From Azospirillum sp. OGB3 (GTDB lineage: Bacteria; Pseudomonadota; Alphaproteobacteria; Azospirillales; Azospirillaceae): a DNA stretch of 64,000 bases. The notes beneath the pieces were generated by a model. It was not told the DNA's origin, did no database searches, and saw nothing but the letters and a program-made list of their open reading frames with translations. The stretch is from positions 35,578-99,577 of the forward strand of contig NZ_JACHYN010000020.1 of assembly GCF_014192915.1 (NCBI RefSeq), read 5' to 3'. Positions 27,819 to 36,867 of this stretch are shown here, in pieces; the stretch's first letter is position 1, and every line of letters begins with the position of its first letter. Made by a program: the position numbers and the translations under genes.

Positions 27819-28037
27819 AACAATCCATTTCTGGCGGTCATGGCGGATCATGCGTCATTTTGATAAGCGTGATCGTGGCTATTGCTCTTCATGGTAATCG
27901 GGATAGGATGAACCGACAACAATCAATAAGAGTTTATCGGTTAATTTTACCTTTATGCTTGCAAAAACAGCCGGCCGCCGACCGCAGCCGGAATCCACCC
28001 TTCCGAAAGCCGCCCCTCTGAAAGCTGTGGAAGTCCC

Positions 28038-28631
28038 ATGCCGAGCCTGCCCTTTCCAAATCTCCGCCCATCCTCTTCCTTGGCCGCTCCCCCGCGCGGC
28101 CCGTCCCCAGCGCCGTTCGGCACCACCCCGGACACATCCCGCAACGCGGCGGTCGGCGATCGGACGCCGCTCCGGATTCCGGGGCAGGCCCCGCAGGATC
28201 TGGCCGCGGGCCTGCTGATCGCGTCCTTCGGCCTGATCGCCTTGTGGATGGGGCGCGAATGGCCGACCGGAACGCTTGCCTACGTGCAGTCCGGCTTCTT
28301 CCCGCGGATGATCGGGGGGCTGATGGTGCTGGCCGGTGCCGTGGTGACCGGCCGGAGCCTGCTGACCCACGGCGCGTCCCTTCCGGCCTGGGGCTGGCGC
28401 CCTCTGCTTGGGGTGACGGCGGCGGTGCTGGCCTTCGCCGGAACGGTGGAAACCCTCGGGCTGGCGCCGGCGGTGCTGATCCTGGTGGGGCTGGGCAATC
28501 TGGCCGGCCAGCCGCTGCGCCCGGTTCCGCTGGCGCTGCTCGGCGCCGTCTTGGCGGCGGGCTGCGTCGCGCTGTTCGTCGGGGGGCTGGGCCTGCCCCT
28601 GCGGGTGTGGCCCCTGTGGGTGTCGCCGTGA
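28038..28631 (+). CDS. tctB: Tripartite tricarboxylate transporter, small membrane subunit TctB
   Basis: A 197-residue protein. After a Pro-rich ~50-residue N-terminus there are four hydrophobic segments (LAAGLLIASFGLIALWM; GFFPRMIGGLMVLAGAVV; LLGVTAAVLAFAGT; LALLGAVLAAGCVALFVGGL). YVQSGFFPRMIG matches the TctB family motif. The stop overlaps the tctA start (TGATG). The extended Pro-rich N-terminus is unusual, and a later start is possible. Confidence 0.8.
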   Translation: MPSLPFPNLRPSSSLAAPPRGPSPAPFGTTPDTSRNAAVGDRTPLRIPGQAPQDLAAGLLIASFGLIALWMGREWPTGTLAYVQSGFFPRMIGGLMVLAGAVVTGRSLLTHGASLPAWGWRPLLGVTAAVLAFAGTVETLGLAPAVLILVGLGNLAGQPLRPVPLALLGAVLAAGCVALFVGGLGLPLRVWPLWVSP

Positions 28632-30133
28632 TGGACCTGATCGGCAACCTTCTGCTTGGCCTGTCGGTCTCGCTGTCCCCGGACAACCTGCTGCTCTGCT
28701 TCGGCGGGGCGTTGATCGGCACGCTGATCGGCGTGCTGCCCGGCCTGGGGCCAACCGCGACGGTGGCGATGCTGCTGCCCCTGACCTTCCACCTGCCGCC
28801 GGTCGGCGCGCTGATCATGCTGGCGGGGATCTTCTACGGCTCGCAGTATGGCGGGTCGGCGACAGCGATCCTGGTGAACCTGCCGGGCGAGTCCTCGTCG
28901 GTGGTCACCTGCCTGGACGGCCACGCCATGGCGCGGCAGGGCCGGGCCGGGGTGGCGCTCGCCACGGCGGCGCTTGCCTCGCTGTTCGCCGGCATCGTCA
29001 CCACCGTCCTGATCGCCGTCGCCGGCCCGCCGCTGGCCGGGGTGGCGCTCGCCTTCGGGCCGGCGGAGTATGTGTCGCTGATGCTTCTCGGCCTGATCGG
29101 GGCGGTGACGCTGGCCCACGGATCGGTGGTGAAGGCCATCGCGATGATCCTGCTGGGCCTGCTGCTGAGCATGGTCGGCACCGACGTGAATTCCGGCGAC
29201 ACCCGCTTCACCTTCGGCCTGCCGCAGCTCTACGACGGCATCGACTTCGTGCCGCTCGCCATGGGCCTGTTCGGGCTGGCCGAGATCATCGCCAGCCTGG
29301 AGCAGACCGGCGGCGTCGGGCAGACCACCGCCCCCATCGCCAGCCTGTGGCCGAAGCGCGAGGATGTCCGCCAAGCGTGGCCGGCGACGGTGCGCGGCAC
29401 GGTGATGGGGGCGCTGCTGGGCATCCTGCCCGGCGGCGGCGCCACGCTCGGCTCCTTCGCCGCCTATTCGCTGGAGAAGAAGGTGTCCCGCTACCCGGAG
29501 CGCTTCGGCCAGGGTGCCATCGAGGGGGTGGCGGCCCCGGAGGCCGCCAACAACGCCGCCTCGCAGGCCTGCTTCATCCCGATGCTCAGCCTGGGCATTC
29601 CGCCCAACGCCATCATGGCGCTGATGATCGGCGCGATGACCATCCACGGCATCACGCCGGGGCCGCAGATCATGGCCAAGCAGCCGGAGTTGTTCTGGGG
29701 CATGATCGCCAGCATGCTGATCGGCAACGTGATCCTGGTGATCCTGAACCTGCCGATGATCGGTCTGTGGGTGCGGCTGCTGAGGGTGCCCTACGGCTAT
29801 CTTTTCCCGGCCATCCTGGTCTTCTGCTGCATCGGCACCTACACGCTGAACAACAGCGCCTTCAACGTGCTGCTGATGGCCCTGTTCGGCGTCCTGGGCT
29901 ACGTCCTGCGCAAGCTGGACTGCGAGCCGGCGCCGCTGATGCTGGGCTTCGTGCTGGGACCTCTGCTGGAGGAGAATCTGGGGCGCGCCCTGCTGCTGTC
30001 GGGCGGCGACCCCACCGTCTTCGCCACCCGCCCGATCAGCGGCAGCCTGCTGGCCGTCGCCGCCCTTCTGCTGCTCCTGATGGTGATGCCGTCCGTGCGC
30101 CGCCGCCGCGACGAGGCCTTCAAGGACGAGTGA
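28631..30133 (+). CDS. tctA: Tripartite tricarboxylate transporter, large permease TctA
   Basis: A 500-residue polytopic protein with about 11-12 membrane segments. The signature GGALIGTLIGVLPGLGPTAT plus VAMLLPLTF is at residues 20-50, and a second GxxxG-P block (MGALLGILPGGGATLGSFAAY) is near residue 260. This is the permease of the TTT family, which uses a periplasmic TctC binding protein to import citrate or other carboxylates. The start overlaps the tctB stop; the longer open frame upstream runs out of frame through tctB. No tctC is in the window. Confidence 0.88.
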   Translation: MDLIGNLLLGLSVSLSPDNLLLCFGGALIGTLIGVLPGLGPTATVAMLLPLTFHLPPVGALIMLAGIFYGSQYGGSATAILVNLPGESSSVVTCLDGHAMARQGRAGVALATAALASLFAGIVTTVLIAVAGPPLAGVALAFGPAEYVSLMLLGLIGAVTLAHGSVVKAIAMILLGLLLSMVGTDVNSGDTRFTFGLPQLYDGIDFVPLAMGLFGLAEIIASLEQTGGVGQTTAPIASLWPKREDVRQAWPATVRGTVMGALLGILPGGGATLGSFAAYSLEKKVSRYPERFGQGAIEGVAAPEAANNAASQACFIPMLSLGIPPNAIMALMIGAMTIHGITPGPQIMAKQPELFWGMIASMLIGNVILVILNLPMIGLWVRLLRVPYGYLFPAILVFCCIGTYTLNNSAFNVLLMALFGVLGYVLRKLDCEPAPLMLGFVLGPLLEENLGRALLLSGGDPTVFATRPISGSLLAVAALLLLLMVMPSVRRRRDEAFKDE

Positions 30134-30215
30134 GTCCCAAAAAACGCTTTCTTCTCCCCGCCGGTCCTCTCCTCCGAAGGCCGGCGGCCTTCACGCCGTG
30201 AAAGGTGCCTGTGCG

Positions 30216-30884
30216 ATGACCGTCCTCAAAGAGTTCCCCCGTCCCGATCCCGATCTGGTCGCCGCCTTCCGCGGCCAGTCCCCGGCCACGCTGCACGAGG
30301 CGATGGGCAAGAAGGGCGCAATGTCCTTTCCGATCAAGCCGCTCTATCCGGGCATGACGCTGTTCGGCACCGCGGTGACGGTGTCCGGCGGCCCCACCGA
30401 CAACCTGATGATCCACGTCGCCATGACGCTGACCCGTCCGGGCGACGTGCTGGTGGTCGACTTCAAGGGCATGACCGAAGCCGGCCCCTGGGGCGATGTG
30501 CTGACCGAGGCGGCGCTCCAGCGCGGGCTGGCCGGGCTAGTGATCGACGGCTGCGTGCGCGACGCCGCGGCCATCCGCAAGATGGGCTTCCCGGTCTTCT
30601 GCCGGGGGACGAGCATGAAGGGCACCACCAAGACCCAGCCCACCGGCGACGTGAACACCCCCATCGTCTGCGGCGGCGTGATGGTCATGCCGGGCGACAT
30701 CCTGGTCGGCGACGACGACGGAATGGTCGTGGTGCCCCAGGCCGAAGCCGCCGCCGCGCTCGCCAGGGCGGCGGAGCGCGAACGGATGGAAGAGGGGCTG
30801 CGCGAACAGCTCCGCGCCGGACGGACGACGGTCGAGGCGCTGACGCTGGAGCCCTGTCTGGCGGCCGGCGGCATCGCCCTGTGA
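30216..30884 (+). CDS. RraA-like 4-carboxy-4-hydroxy-2-oxoadipate (CHA/HMG) aldolase family protein
   Basis: A 222-residue protein of the RraA / LigK-GalC fold. GTAVTVSGGPTDNLMIHVAM, GPWGDVLTEAALQRGLAGLV and DGCVRDAA (catalytic Arg-Asp) are the class II pyruvate aldolase motifs, with PGDILVGDDDGMVVVP near the C-terminus. Such enzymes cleave 4-carboxy-4-hydroxy-2-oxoadipate to pyruvate and oxaloacetate, and often decarboxylate oxaloacetate. Following tctBA by 82 bp, it may process the imported carboxylate. ATG 30216 was chosen over GTG 30198. Confidence 0.82.
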   Translation: MTVLKEFPRPDPDLVAAFRGQSPATLHEAMGKKGAMSFPIKPLYPGMTLFGTAVTVSGGPTDNLMIHVAMTLTRPGDVLVVDFKGMTEAGPWGDVLTEAALQRGLAGLVIDGCVRDAAAIRKMGFPVFCRGTSMKGTTKTQPTGDVNTPIVCGGVMVMPGDILVGDDDGMVVVPQAEAAAALARAAERERMEEGLREQLRAGRTTVEALTLEPCLAAGGIAL

Positions 30885-31027
30885 CGCGAGGCGCCGCGGA
30901 AAAGCGGGCGGGACCGAATCCCGCCCGCCGTTGCCGGGCGCGGCATCGCCCGGAGGCGTGACATCGCCTGGAGTGGTATTACCGGCTTGTGGTATTACCG
31001 GCACCCGGCAAAAGAACGGCATCGACC

Positions 31028-31109
31028 AAAAAAAATGCCGCGCCCGGACACAAGGTCGGCGCGGCAGCCTAATGCTCTTAGAGCATCATGATGTTTTTGG
31101 TTTCCTCCC
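31028..31109. repeat. Hairpin module copy 3 with minus-strand terminator
   Basis: An A8 tract is followed by a 9-bp stem (TGCCGCGCC / GGCGCGGCA, 31036-31066), so the minus strand reads hairpin then T8, a strong intrinsic terminator. Next come ATGCTC-TTA-GAGCAT (31072-31086), CATCATGATG, and GGTTTCCTCCC at 31099-31109, the inverted form of the motif in copies 1 and 2. The rest of the 448-bp gap 30885-31332 shows no gene. Confidence 0.55.
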
Positions 31110-31332
31110 CAGACCTCAAGGCCTTTGTTTTGTGAGAGGAAATTTCCACAGTCGACACTGGGAAGTCAACAGCATTGAGTGGGTTATAACTTTAAGCCTA
31201 ACGTCTCCTTCGGATGCGCCAGGGAAGACGGAGGAAGGCGTCCGAAGAGAAAAATCTTGGCGGACGCCAAACAGGGGGCTTGCGTTCCGCCGGGCCGGTG
31301 CGGTATCTCCCTGCCTCCTTCGTTGGAGCGGC

Positions 31333-31407
31333 GCGGGCGTAGCTCAGGGGTAGAGCACAACCTTGCCAAGGTTGGGGTCGAGGGTTCGAATCCCTTCGCC
31401 CGCTCCA
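31333..31407 (+). tRNA. tRNA-Gly (GCC)
   Basis: A 75-nt cloverleaf: acceptor GCGGGCG pairs with CGCCCGC. The D-arm is GCTC..GAGC, the anticodon loop CTTGCCAAG carries GCC, the T-arm is GAGGGTTCGAATCCCTT-like, and CCA is encoded at 31405-31407. Glycine GCC is normally an important isoacceptor, so this gene argues that the replicon is more than a dispensable plasmid. Confidence 0.95.
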
Positions 31408-31455
31408 ATATTGCGATGGTCGTTTTCTTCCGACGTTTCGCTCCCATGCAGGGCC

Positions 31456-33696
31456 TCAATAGGCCGCATAGGATTTCTCCTCGACGAGAGCGCTACCGAG
31501 CCGTTCGTTGATTTGCCGCTTGATGGCGGCACGCCGGTCGTTCGTCCGGTACACGGCCCTTGCCAGCTCGATGAAGCGTGGCCCGAAATCCTGAGCCCGC
31601 TCGCAGTCGCGGATCGCATCCTCGATCTCCCACAGGGCCGTGTTGACCGTCTTCAAGGCGGCGGCCAGTTCGCGCAGTTCCGAGCTATCCGGGATGTGCC
31701 GGTCCGCGGTCCGCGTCAGGATGCCGTGTTCGGTCTCCACATTGCGCCGCTTGACCGGGTCCTGGATCCGCTCCCGCTTGATCTCCAGGATGGAGATCTT
31801 GTCCAGGAGTTCTCCCGGCGCGGTTTCCACGAGGATGTCCGTCGTCCGCATCGCCTTCGCCATCATGATCTCGAACAGGGCGCCGGCCATCCGCGCGAAG
31901 ACGGGGCGCCAGTCCCCCGGCCTCGTCTGGCGGAACAGCCGCATGGTCGGGTACCAGGGGCAGTCCTCCCGCGTCATCAGCCACCGCCAGTCCGGCACCG
32001 CCTTCAGCGCCAGCCAGACCGGGCGGCCGAGGGCGCCGGCCAGATGCGCGATCGCCGTGTCGGTGGTGACGATCAGGTCCAGCCCCGTCATCACCGCCGC
32101 GGTGTCGAGGAAGGCGTCCGGCCCACCGTCGAAGTCCGGCCCGAGCACGGTCACCCTCATGCCGTCCGGCAACCGGTCGAGCTGCTCCAGCCCGTGGTTC
32201 TTCTGCAGGCTGACCAGCCGCAGGCCGGGAATCCGCGCAAGCGGCGCGAATTCCGCGAGCGGCACGGAGCGCCCGCGATCGACCGCCGCCTGCGGGTTGC
32301 CCTGCCAGACGATGCCGACCCGCAGGCCGGCCAGCGGCCCGCCCCCTTGCCCTTCGCGTCCTTGGGCAGCGGTCACCATCGTCCGCGGCGGCAGCCGCCG
32401 CTCCCAGGCCGCGACCCGCTCGGGATCGGCGCCGAGATAAGGGATGGGCGCCGGGATCGTCGCGACTTCGGTGCGGAAGGCGCGCGGCAGGCTGAGCAGC
32501 GGGCAATGGGCGTCGAAGGGCGGCAGGGGATCGCCTTTGGCGACCAGCGTCACGTGGCCCTCGGGAACCGGCAGGGAACCGAGCAGACGGAGCAGCGGGC
32601 GCGGCGCCTCCACCACGACACGCCACCCGCGCGCCACGGCGGCCGGCACGTAGCGGATGAACTGGATCGTGTCCCCGAACCCCTGCTCGGCATGGACCAG
32701 CAGGGTTCCGCGGGCCGGCTCTTCCCCCCGCCACAACGGCTGCGGGAAGGGGCCGCCCGGCGCCTGGACCCCCTCCTGGCGCAGCCGCCACTCGTAATCG
32801 TCCCAGCCGCGTGAATAGTCCCCGCCGAGCAGCCGGGACAGCGCGCGGTTCCAATGGGCGCCCGTGAAGTCCGGGCGGATTGCCAAGGCCCGGCCGTAGG
32901 CCGTCACCGCCTCGTCCAGCCGCCCCAGATCGTGCAGGCTGTTGCCGAGGTTGTTCAGCGTCTCCGCACGGTCCGGGCGGAGAAGAATGGCGTTTCGCTG
33001 CGCCAGGATGGACGGCGCAAGGCGGTCCAGTTCCCGCAGGAGGGTGCCGAGCGTGGACAGGGCCTCGGCATGGTCCGGCCGGACCGCCACGGCGCGCCGG
33101 GCGGCGTCGGCGGCCTCGACCAGCCGCCGCTGCTTGTCGAGCGCAAGGGCAAGGTTGTGCAGGATGTCCGGGTTGCCGGGCTGGACCGCCAGGGCGCGGC
33201 AAAGAGCCGCGACCCCGCGATCGAGCATCCCCAGTCCCTGCCGGATCAGGCCGAGGTTTGACAGCGCCTCGGCATGGTCCGGCCGGACCGCCAGGACCCG
33301 GCGGTAGATCTGCCCGGCTTCCTCCAGCCGCCCTTGCGCGTTGAGGCCGGCGCCGAGGTTGCACAGCGCCTCCGGGAAACCGGGCCGGAAGACCAGGGCC
33401 TGCCGGTAGGCCGCCTCGTCCTCCGCCCGCTCCAGCGCCGTCAGCGCGAGGCCGAGGTGATAGCTGCAATCCGCGCCCGGGCCGACGGCGGCCAACGCGC
33501 GGAACAGGGATTCCGCCTCCCCCGCGCGCCCGGTGTCCAGACACAGAACGCCGAGGCCGAGCAAGGCGTCGGCGTTGCGGGGGTCGTTGCGGAGAAGGGC
33601 GCGGTGGAACGCCTCCGCATCGTGGACGGCGCCCGCGGGCGGGAAGGCGGGCGCTGCGGACCGGTTCGCCGCTGCGGAGGGATCGTTGGCCGGCAT
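31456..33696 (-). CDS. TPR-repeat glycosyltransferase fused to DUF6165
   Basis: A 746-residue three-part protein. Residues about 20-300 are seven or eight clear TPRs (NLGNSLHDLGRLDEAVTAYG type). Residues about 310-620 match the GT domain found behind TPRs in ADP-heptose:LPS-transferase-like proteins (HAEQGFGDTIQFIRYVP; VGIVWQGNPQA; DLIVTTDTAIAHLAGALGRP). Residues about 625-746 are DUF6165 (LVETAPGELLDKISILEIK; FIELARAVYRTND; INERLGS). ATG 33696 was chosen; an in-frame TTG 48 nt upstream is weaker. DUF6165 is usually a separate small protein in glycan loci, so the fusion suggests it works with the transferase. Confidence 0.8.
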   Translation of the reverse strand: MPANDPSAAANRSAAPAFPPAGAVHDAEAFHRALLRNDPRNADALLGLGVLCLDTGRAGEAESLFRALAAVGPGADCSYHLGLALTALERAEDEAAYRQALVFRPGFPEALCNLGAGLNAQGRLEEAGQIYRRVLAVRPDHAEALSNLGLIRQGLGMLDRGVAALCRALAVQPGNPDILHNLALALDKQRRLVEAADAARRAVAVRPDHAEALSTLGTLLRELDRLAPSILAQRNAILLRPDRAETLNNLGNSLHDLGRLDEAVTAYGRALAIRPDFTGAHWNRALSRLLGGDYSRGWDDYEWRLRQEGVQAPGGPFPQPLWRGEEPARGTLLVHAEQGFGDTIQFIRYVPAAVARGWRVVVEAPRPLLRLLGSLPVPEGHVTLVAKGDPLPPFDAHCPLLSLPRAFRTEVATIPAPIPYLGADPERVAAWERRLPPRTMVTAAQGREGQGGGPLAGLRVGIVWQGNPQAAVDRGRSVPLAEFAPLARIPGLRLVSLQKNHGLEQLDRLPDGMRVTVLGPDFDGGPDAFLDTAAVMTGLDLIVTTDTAIAHLAGALGRPVWLALKAVPDWRWLMTREDCPWYPTMRLFRQTRPGDWRPVFARMAGALFEIMMAKAMRTTDILVETAPGELLDKISILEIKRERIQDPVKRRNVETEHGILTRTADRHIPDSSELRELAAALKTVNTALWEIEDAIRDCERAQDFGPRFIELARAVYRTNDRRAAIKRQINERLGSALVEEKSYAAY

Positions 33697-33893
33697 GCAC
33701 GCCAGAGTGCAAAGGAACGGTGCCGGCGCAACAGTTTTCTGCAAAGCCCCAGCCGGCCGAGGGGGGCCGCGGCCTCCGGCGCCCGGCTTTGCACCGCCCC
33801 GCCGATTGCCGAAACATTAACGCACTGATAGGGGTATCAGGCTAAGGTCGGCCAAAACGACCTCAGACACCATAATGTGCGATCACAGTGACC

Positions 33894-34946
33894 ATGCAGC
33901 AGCTTGACCGTTCGAGTGGGGCGCCGACCGAGGCTCTGCAATCCGGCTTCGACCTTCTGGACGGCCGGTCGATCCTGGTCACCGGCGGCTCCGGCTCCTT
34001 CGGGCGCCGCTTCGTGGAAACGGTGCTGCGGCGGGCCAGCCCGCGCCGGGTCATCGTCTTCTCCCGCGACGAGTTCAAGCAGTATGAGATGCAGCAGCAG
34101 CTGGGGCCGGAATGGGCCTCCACGCTGCGCTTCTTCATCGGCGACGTGCGCGACCGCGAGCGGCTGGAACTGGCCATGCGCGAGGTGGACGTGTGCGTCC
34201 ACGCCGCCGCGCTGAAGCATGTGCCGGCCGCCGAATACAACCCCATGGAATGCATCCACACCAACGTCTACGGGGCGGAGAATGTGGTGCGGGCCGCGCT
34301 GAACACAGGCGTGAAGCGCGTGATCGCGCTGTCCACCGACAAGGCGGCCAACCCGGTCAACCTCTACGGCGCCAGCAAGCTGGCCTCGGACAAGATCTTC
34401 ATCGCCGCCAACAACCTGTCGGGCTCGCTCGGCACGCGCTTCTCGGTGGTGCGCTACGGCAACGTGGTGGGCTCGCGCGGGTCGGTGATCCCGCTGTTCC
34501 GCAAGATGATCGCGGAGGGGGCGGAGGCGCTGCCGGTCACCGACGAGCGGATGACCCGCTTCTGGATCACGCTCCAGCACGGGGTTGATTTCGTCGCTTC
34601 CTGCATCGCGATGATGCAGGGCGGGGAGATCTTCGTGCCCAAGATCCCCAGCATGCGCATCACCGATCTGGCCCGCGCGATGGCGCCCCACCTGCCGCAC
34701 AAGCCGGTCGGCATCCGCCCCGGCGAGAAGCTGCACGAGGTGATGATCACCGAGGACGATTCCCGTCAGACCTTCGAGTTGCCGGACCGCTTCGTCATAG
34801 AGCCGGCCTTCGCCTTCTGGACGCACGAGCCCTACCAGCGGCTGGGCGCGCGGCCGGTGGCCGACGGCTTCCGCTACGCCAGCGACACCAACACCGACTG
34901 GCTGGACGGCGCGCGGCTGATGCGGCTGATCGCGGAAGCCCCGTGA
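33894..34946 (+). CDS. pseB: UDP-N-acetylglucosamine 4,6-dehydratase (inverting), PseB-like
   Basis: A 350-residue extended SDR. The Rossmann motif GGSGSFGRRFVETVL lies near residues 32-46, followed by FSRDEFKQYEMQQQL, HAAALKHVPAAEYNPMECI, and the catalytic STDKAANPVNLYGASKLASD. This is the short PseB/FlaA1 form that makes UDP-4-keto-6-deoxy-L-AltNAc, the first step to pseudaminic acid. The coding start (ATG 33894 or GTG 33888) lacks a clear ribosome site. The stop overlaps pseC (TGATG). Confidence 0.9.
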   Translation: MQQLDRSSGAPTEALQSGFDLLDGRSILVTGGSGSFGRRFVETVLRRASPRRVIVFSRDEFKQYEMQQQLGPEWASTLRFFIGDVRDRERLELAMREVDVCVHAAALKHVPAAEYNPMECIHTNVYGAENVVRAALNTGVKRVIALSTDKAANPVNLYGASKLASDKIFIAANNLSGSLGTRFSVVRYGNVVGSRGSVIPLFRKMIAEGAEALPVTDERMTRFWITLQHGVDFVASCIAMMQGGEIFVPKIPSMRITDLARAMAPHLPHKPVGIRPGEKLHEVMITEDDSRQTFELPDRFVIEPAFAFWTHEPYQRLGARPVADGFRYASDTNTDWLDGARLMRLIAEAP

Positions 34947-36208
34947 TGGGCGACCCGGCGTCCCAACCGCCGCTCCCCTTCCTGCCCTATGGGCGCCAGG
35001 ACATCGACCAGGCCGACATCGACGCGGTGACCGCCGTCCTGCGCGGCGACTGGCTGACCCAGGGGCCGGCGGTGGATGCCTTCGAGCGGGCGCTGCGCGA
35101 GCGCACCGGCGCGGCCCACGCGGTGGCCTGCGCCAACGGCACCGCCGCCCTGCATCTGGCCACGCTCGCCCTGGGGCTCGGCCCCGGCGACGCGGTGGTG
35201 GTGCCCGCCGTGACCTTCCTCGCCACCGCCAACGCCGCCCGCTATGTCGGGGCGGAGGTCGCCTTCGCCGACGTCGATCCGGACACCGGCCTGATGGGGC
35301 CGGAGCAGGCGGCGGCGGCGATGAAGCGGGCCGCCCGCGCCGGCTGGCGGGTGCGCGCCCTGGCGCCCGTGCATTTCGCCGGCCAGACCGCCGACATGGC
35401 CGGGCTCGGCGCGCTCGCCGGCCGTCACGGGCTGGCGGTGATCGAGGACGCCTGTCACGCCATCGGCAGCCTGGATCTGGCGCCCGACGGGCACGCCCTG
35501 CCGGTCGGCGGCGGCGCCTTCGGCACGCTCACCGCCTTCTCCTTCCATCCCGTGAAGACGATCGCGGCGGGCGAGGGCGGGGCCGTCACCACCAACGACG
35601 CCGGTCTCGCCGCCCGCCTGCGCCGCTTCCGCAACCACGGCATGGAGCGGGACCCGGCGGCGTTCGAGGACCGCGAAGCAGCCTCCGCCGCGGACGGACT
35701 CGCCAAGGACGGGACCGCCCATCCCTGGTACTACGAGATGGCGGAGCCGGGCTTCAATTACCGCCTGACCGACATCCAGGCGGCGCTCGCCCTCAGCCAG
35801 CTGACGCGGCTGGACGCCTTCGTGGAGCGGCGACGCCGCCTGATGGACCTCTACGCGGAGCGGCTGGCCCCCCTCGCCCCGCTGGTCCGGCCGGCGGCCC
35901 GCGCTCCCTGGTGCCGCCCCGCCTGGCACCTCTGCGCCGTCCGCATCGACTTCGCCGCCGCCGGGCGGACGCGGGCACGGGTCATGGCCGAGTTGCGGGA
36001 GCGGGGCATCGGCACCCAGGTCCATTACATCCCGGTCCACCGCCAGCCCTACTGGCGCAAGCGCTGCGGCGACCTCGCCCTGCCCGGCGCCGACGCCCAT
36101 TACGCCCGGACGCTGTCGCTGCCCCTGTTCCCGGCAATGGCCGATGCCGACGTCGACCGGGTCGTCGCCGCCCTGGCCGCGGCGCTCGGCCTGCCCACCC
36201 CGGCGTGA
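34946..36208 (+). CDS. pseC: UDP-4-amino-4,6-dideoxy-L-AltNAc transaminase, PseC-like
   Basis: A 420-residue DegT-family aminotransferase. PYGRQDIDQADIDAV, GDWLTQGPAVDAFE and CANGTAALHLA are followed by AFSFHPVKTIAAGEGG, where Lys at about residue 203 binds PLP (contrast the His in the ColD-like protein). GIGTQVHYIPVHRQPYW is typical of PseC. It transfers an amino group to the PseB product. The remaining pseudaminic acid genes (pseH, pseG, pseI, pseF) are not in the window. Confidence 0.9.
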   Translation: MGDPASQPPLPFLPYGRQDIDQADIDAVTAVLRGDWLTQGPAVDAFERALRERTGAAHAVACANGTAALHLATLALGLGPGDAVVVPAVTFLATANAARYVGAEVAFADVDPDTGLMGPEQAAAAMKRAARAGWRVRALAPVHFAGQTADMAGLGALAGRHGLAVIEDACHAIGSLDLAPDGHALPVGGGAFGTLTAFSFHPVKTIAAGEGGAVTTNDAGLAARLRRFRNHGMERDPAAFEDREAASAADGLAKDGTAHPWYYEMAEPGFNYRLTDIQAALALSQLTRLDAFVERRRRLMDLYAERLAPLAPLVRPAARAPWCRPAWHLCAVRIDFAAAGRTRARVMAELRERGIGTQVHYIPVHRQPYWRKRCGDLALPGADAHYARTLSLPLFPAMADADVDRVVAALAAALGLPTPA

Positions 36209-36307
36209 CGCCCCCTGCGTCGCTGGCCGGCGTCGCTGCTGGACAGTTTTCTCCCTTCCAAAAATGCGCTATGCCAAGCGTCATCTCGAACGCTTCGGAG
36301 CAGGGTC

Positions 36308-36604
36308 ATGGCCGAGGGTACTGTGGACTATTACGCGATGGTCGAAGAGGCCTGGCAACTGAGCGACGCCGCGCGCGACTACGTGAAGAACGCGGGCCGC
36401 GACGTGGACAACACCGAGCTGTGGGACAAGGTGTTCGCCTCCTCCCCCCTGATCGACCTTGAGCGCACCCGCGCCGAGGGCGGGCAGCCGTTGCAGAAGA
36501 TCTTCTTCAAGAACCCTTATGGTCTGCAATACCGCGCCGACCACAAGGACTGGATCCCGTTCCGCCACGGCGCCCTTGATCCCGCCTATCTCCAGGCGAT
36601 TTGA
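36308..36604 (+). CDS. Hypothetical 98-residue acidic protein
   Basis: I do not recognise this protein. It is soluble, rich in Asp, Tyr and Ala, with no membrane segment. Notable stretches are YYAMVEEAWQLSDAARDYVK and FKNPYGLQYRADHKDWIPF, which look like a compact folded domain rather than random sequence. Its codon usage fits the neighbours, and it lies between pseC (99 bp upstream) and the UDP-glucose dehydrogenase gene. Function unknown. Confidence 0.55.
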   Translation: MAEGTVDYYAMVEEAWQLSDAARDYVKNAGRDVDNTELWDKVFASSPLIDLERTRAEGGQPLQKIFFKNPYGLQYRADHKDWIPFRHGALDPAYLQAI

Positions 36605-36867
36605 AACGGCCCCGAGTTCGGATGGCCTGATGAGGGCCGGATCGCACCGATGAGGCGCAGAACGCGGCCATGGGCCGGTCCGGCCTTTCCCTGGCCGGCC
36701 AAGGCTGTTCGATGCACGCCGGCCTTTATGGCCTCCGCGGCCCCTTGCAAACAGATCGGGCCACCCAGGCAGCGGCCCGAAACGCACCGCACAGCGTTTG
36801 AACGCCAGGAACCGCCTTCCGGTCCGGAGACGGGCGGAGGCGCGTGGCTGTCAGCAAAGGAATTTTC

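Noticed and set aside
28244..28630. Extended N-terminus of tctA running through tctB in another frame
   Set aside because: TctA homology starts exactly at the ATG that overlaps the tctB stop; the extension is Ala/Arg/Gly shadow sequence.
31685..33817. 710-codon minus-strand frame inside the TPR-GT gene
   Set aside because: Arg/Pro/Gly-rich shadow; the TPR, GT and DUF6165 motifs all lie in the neighbouring frame.
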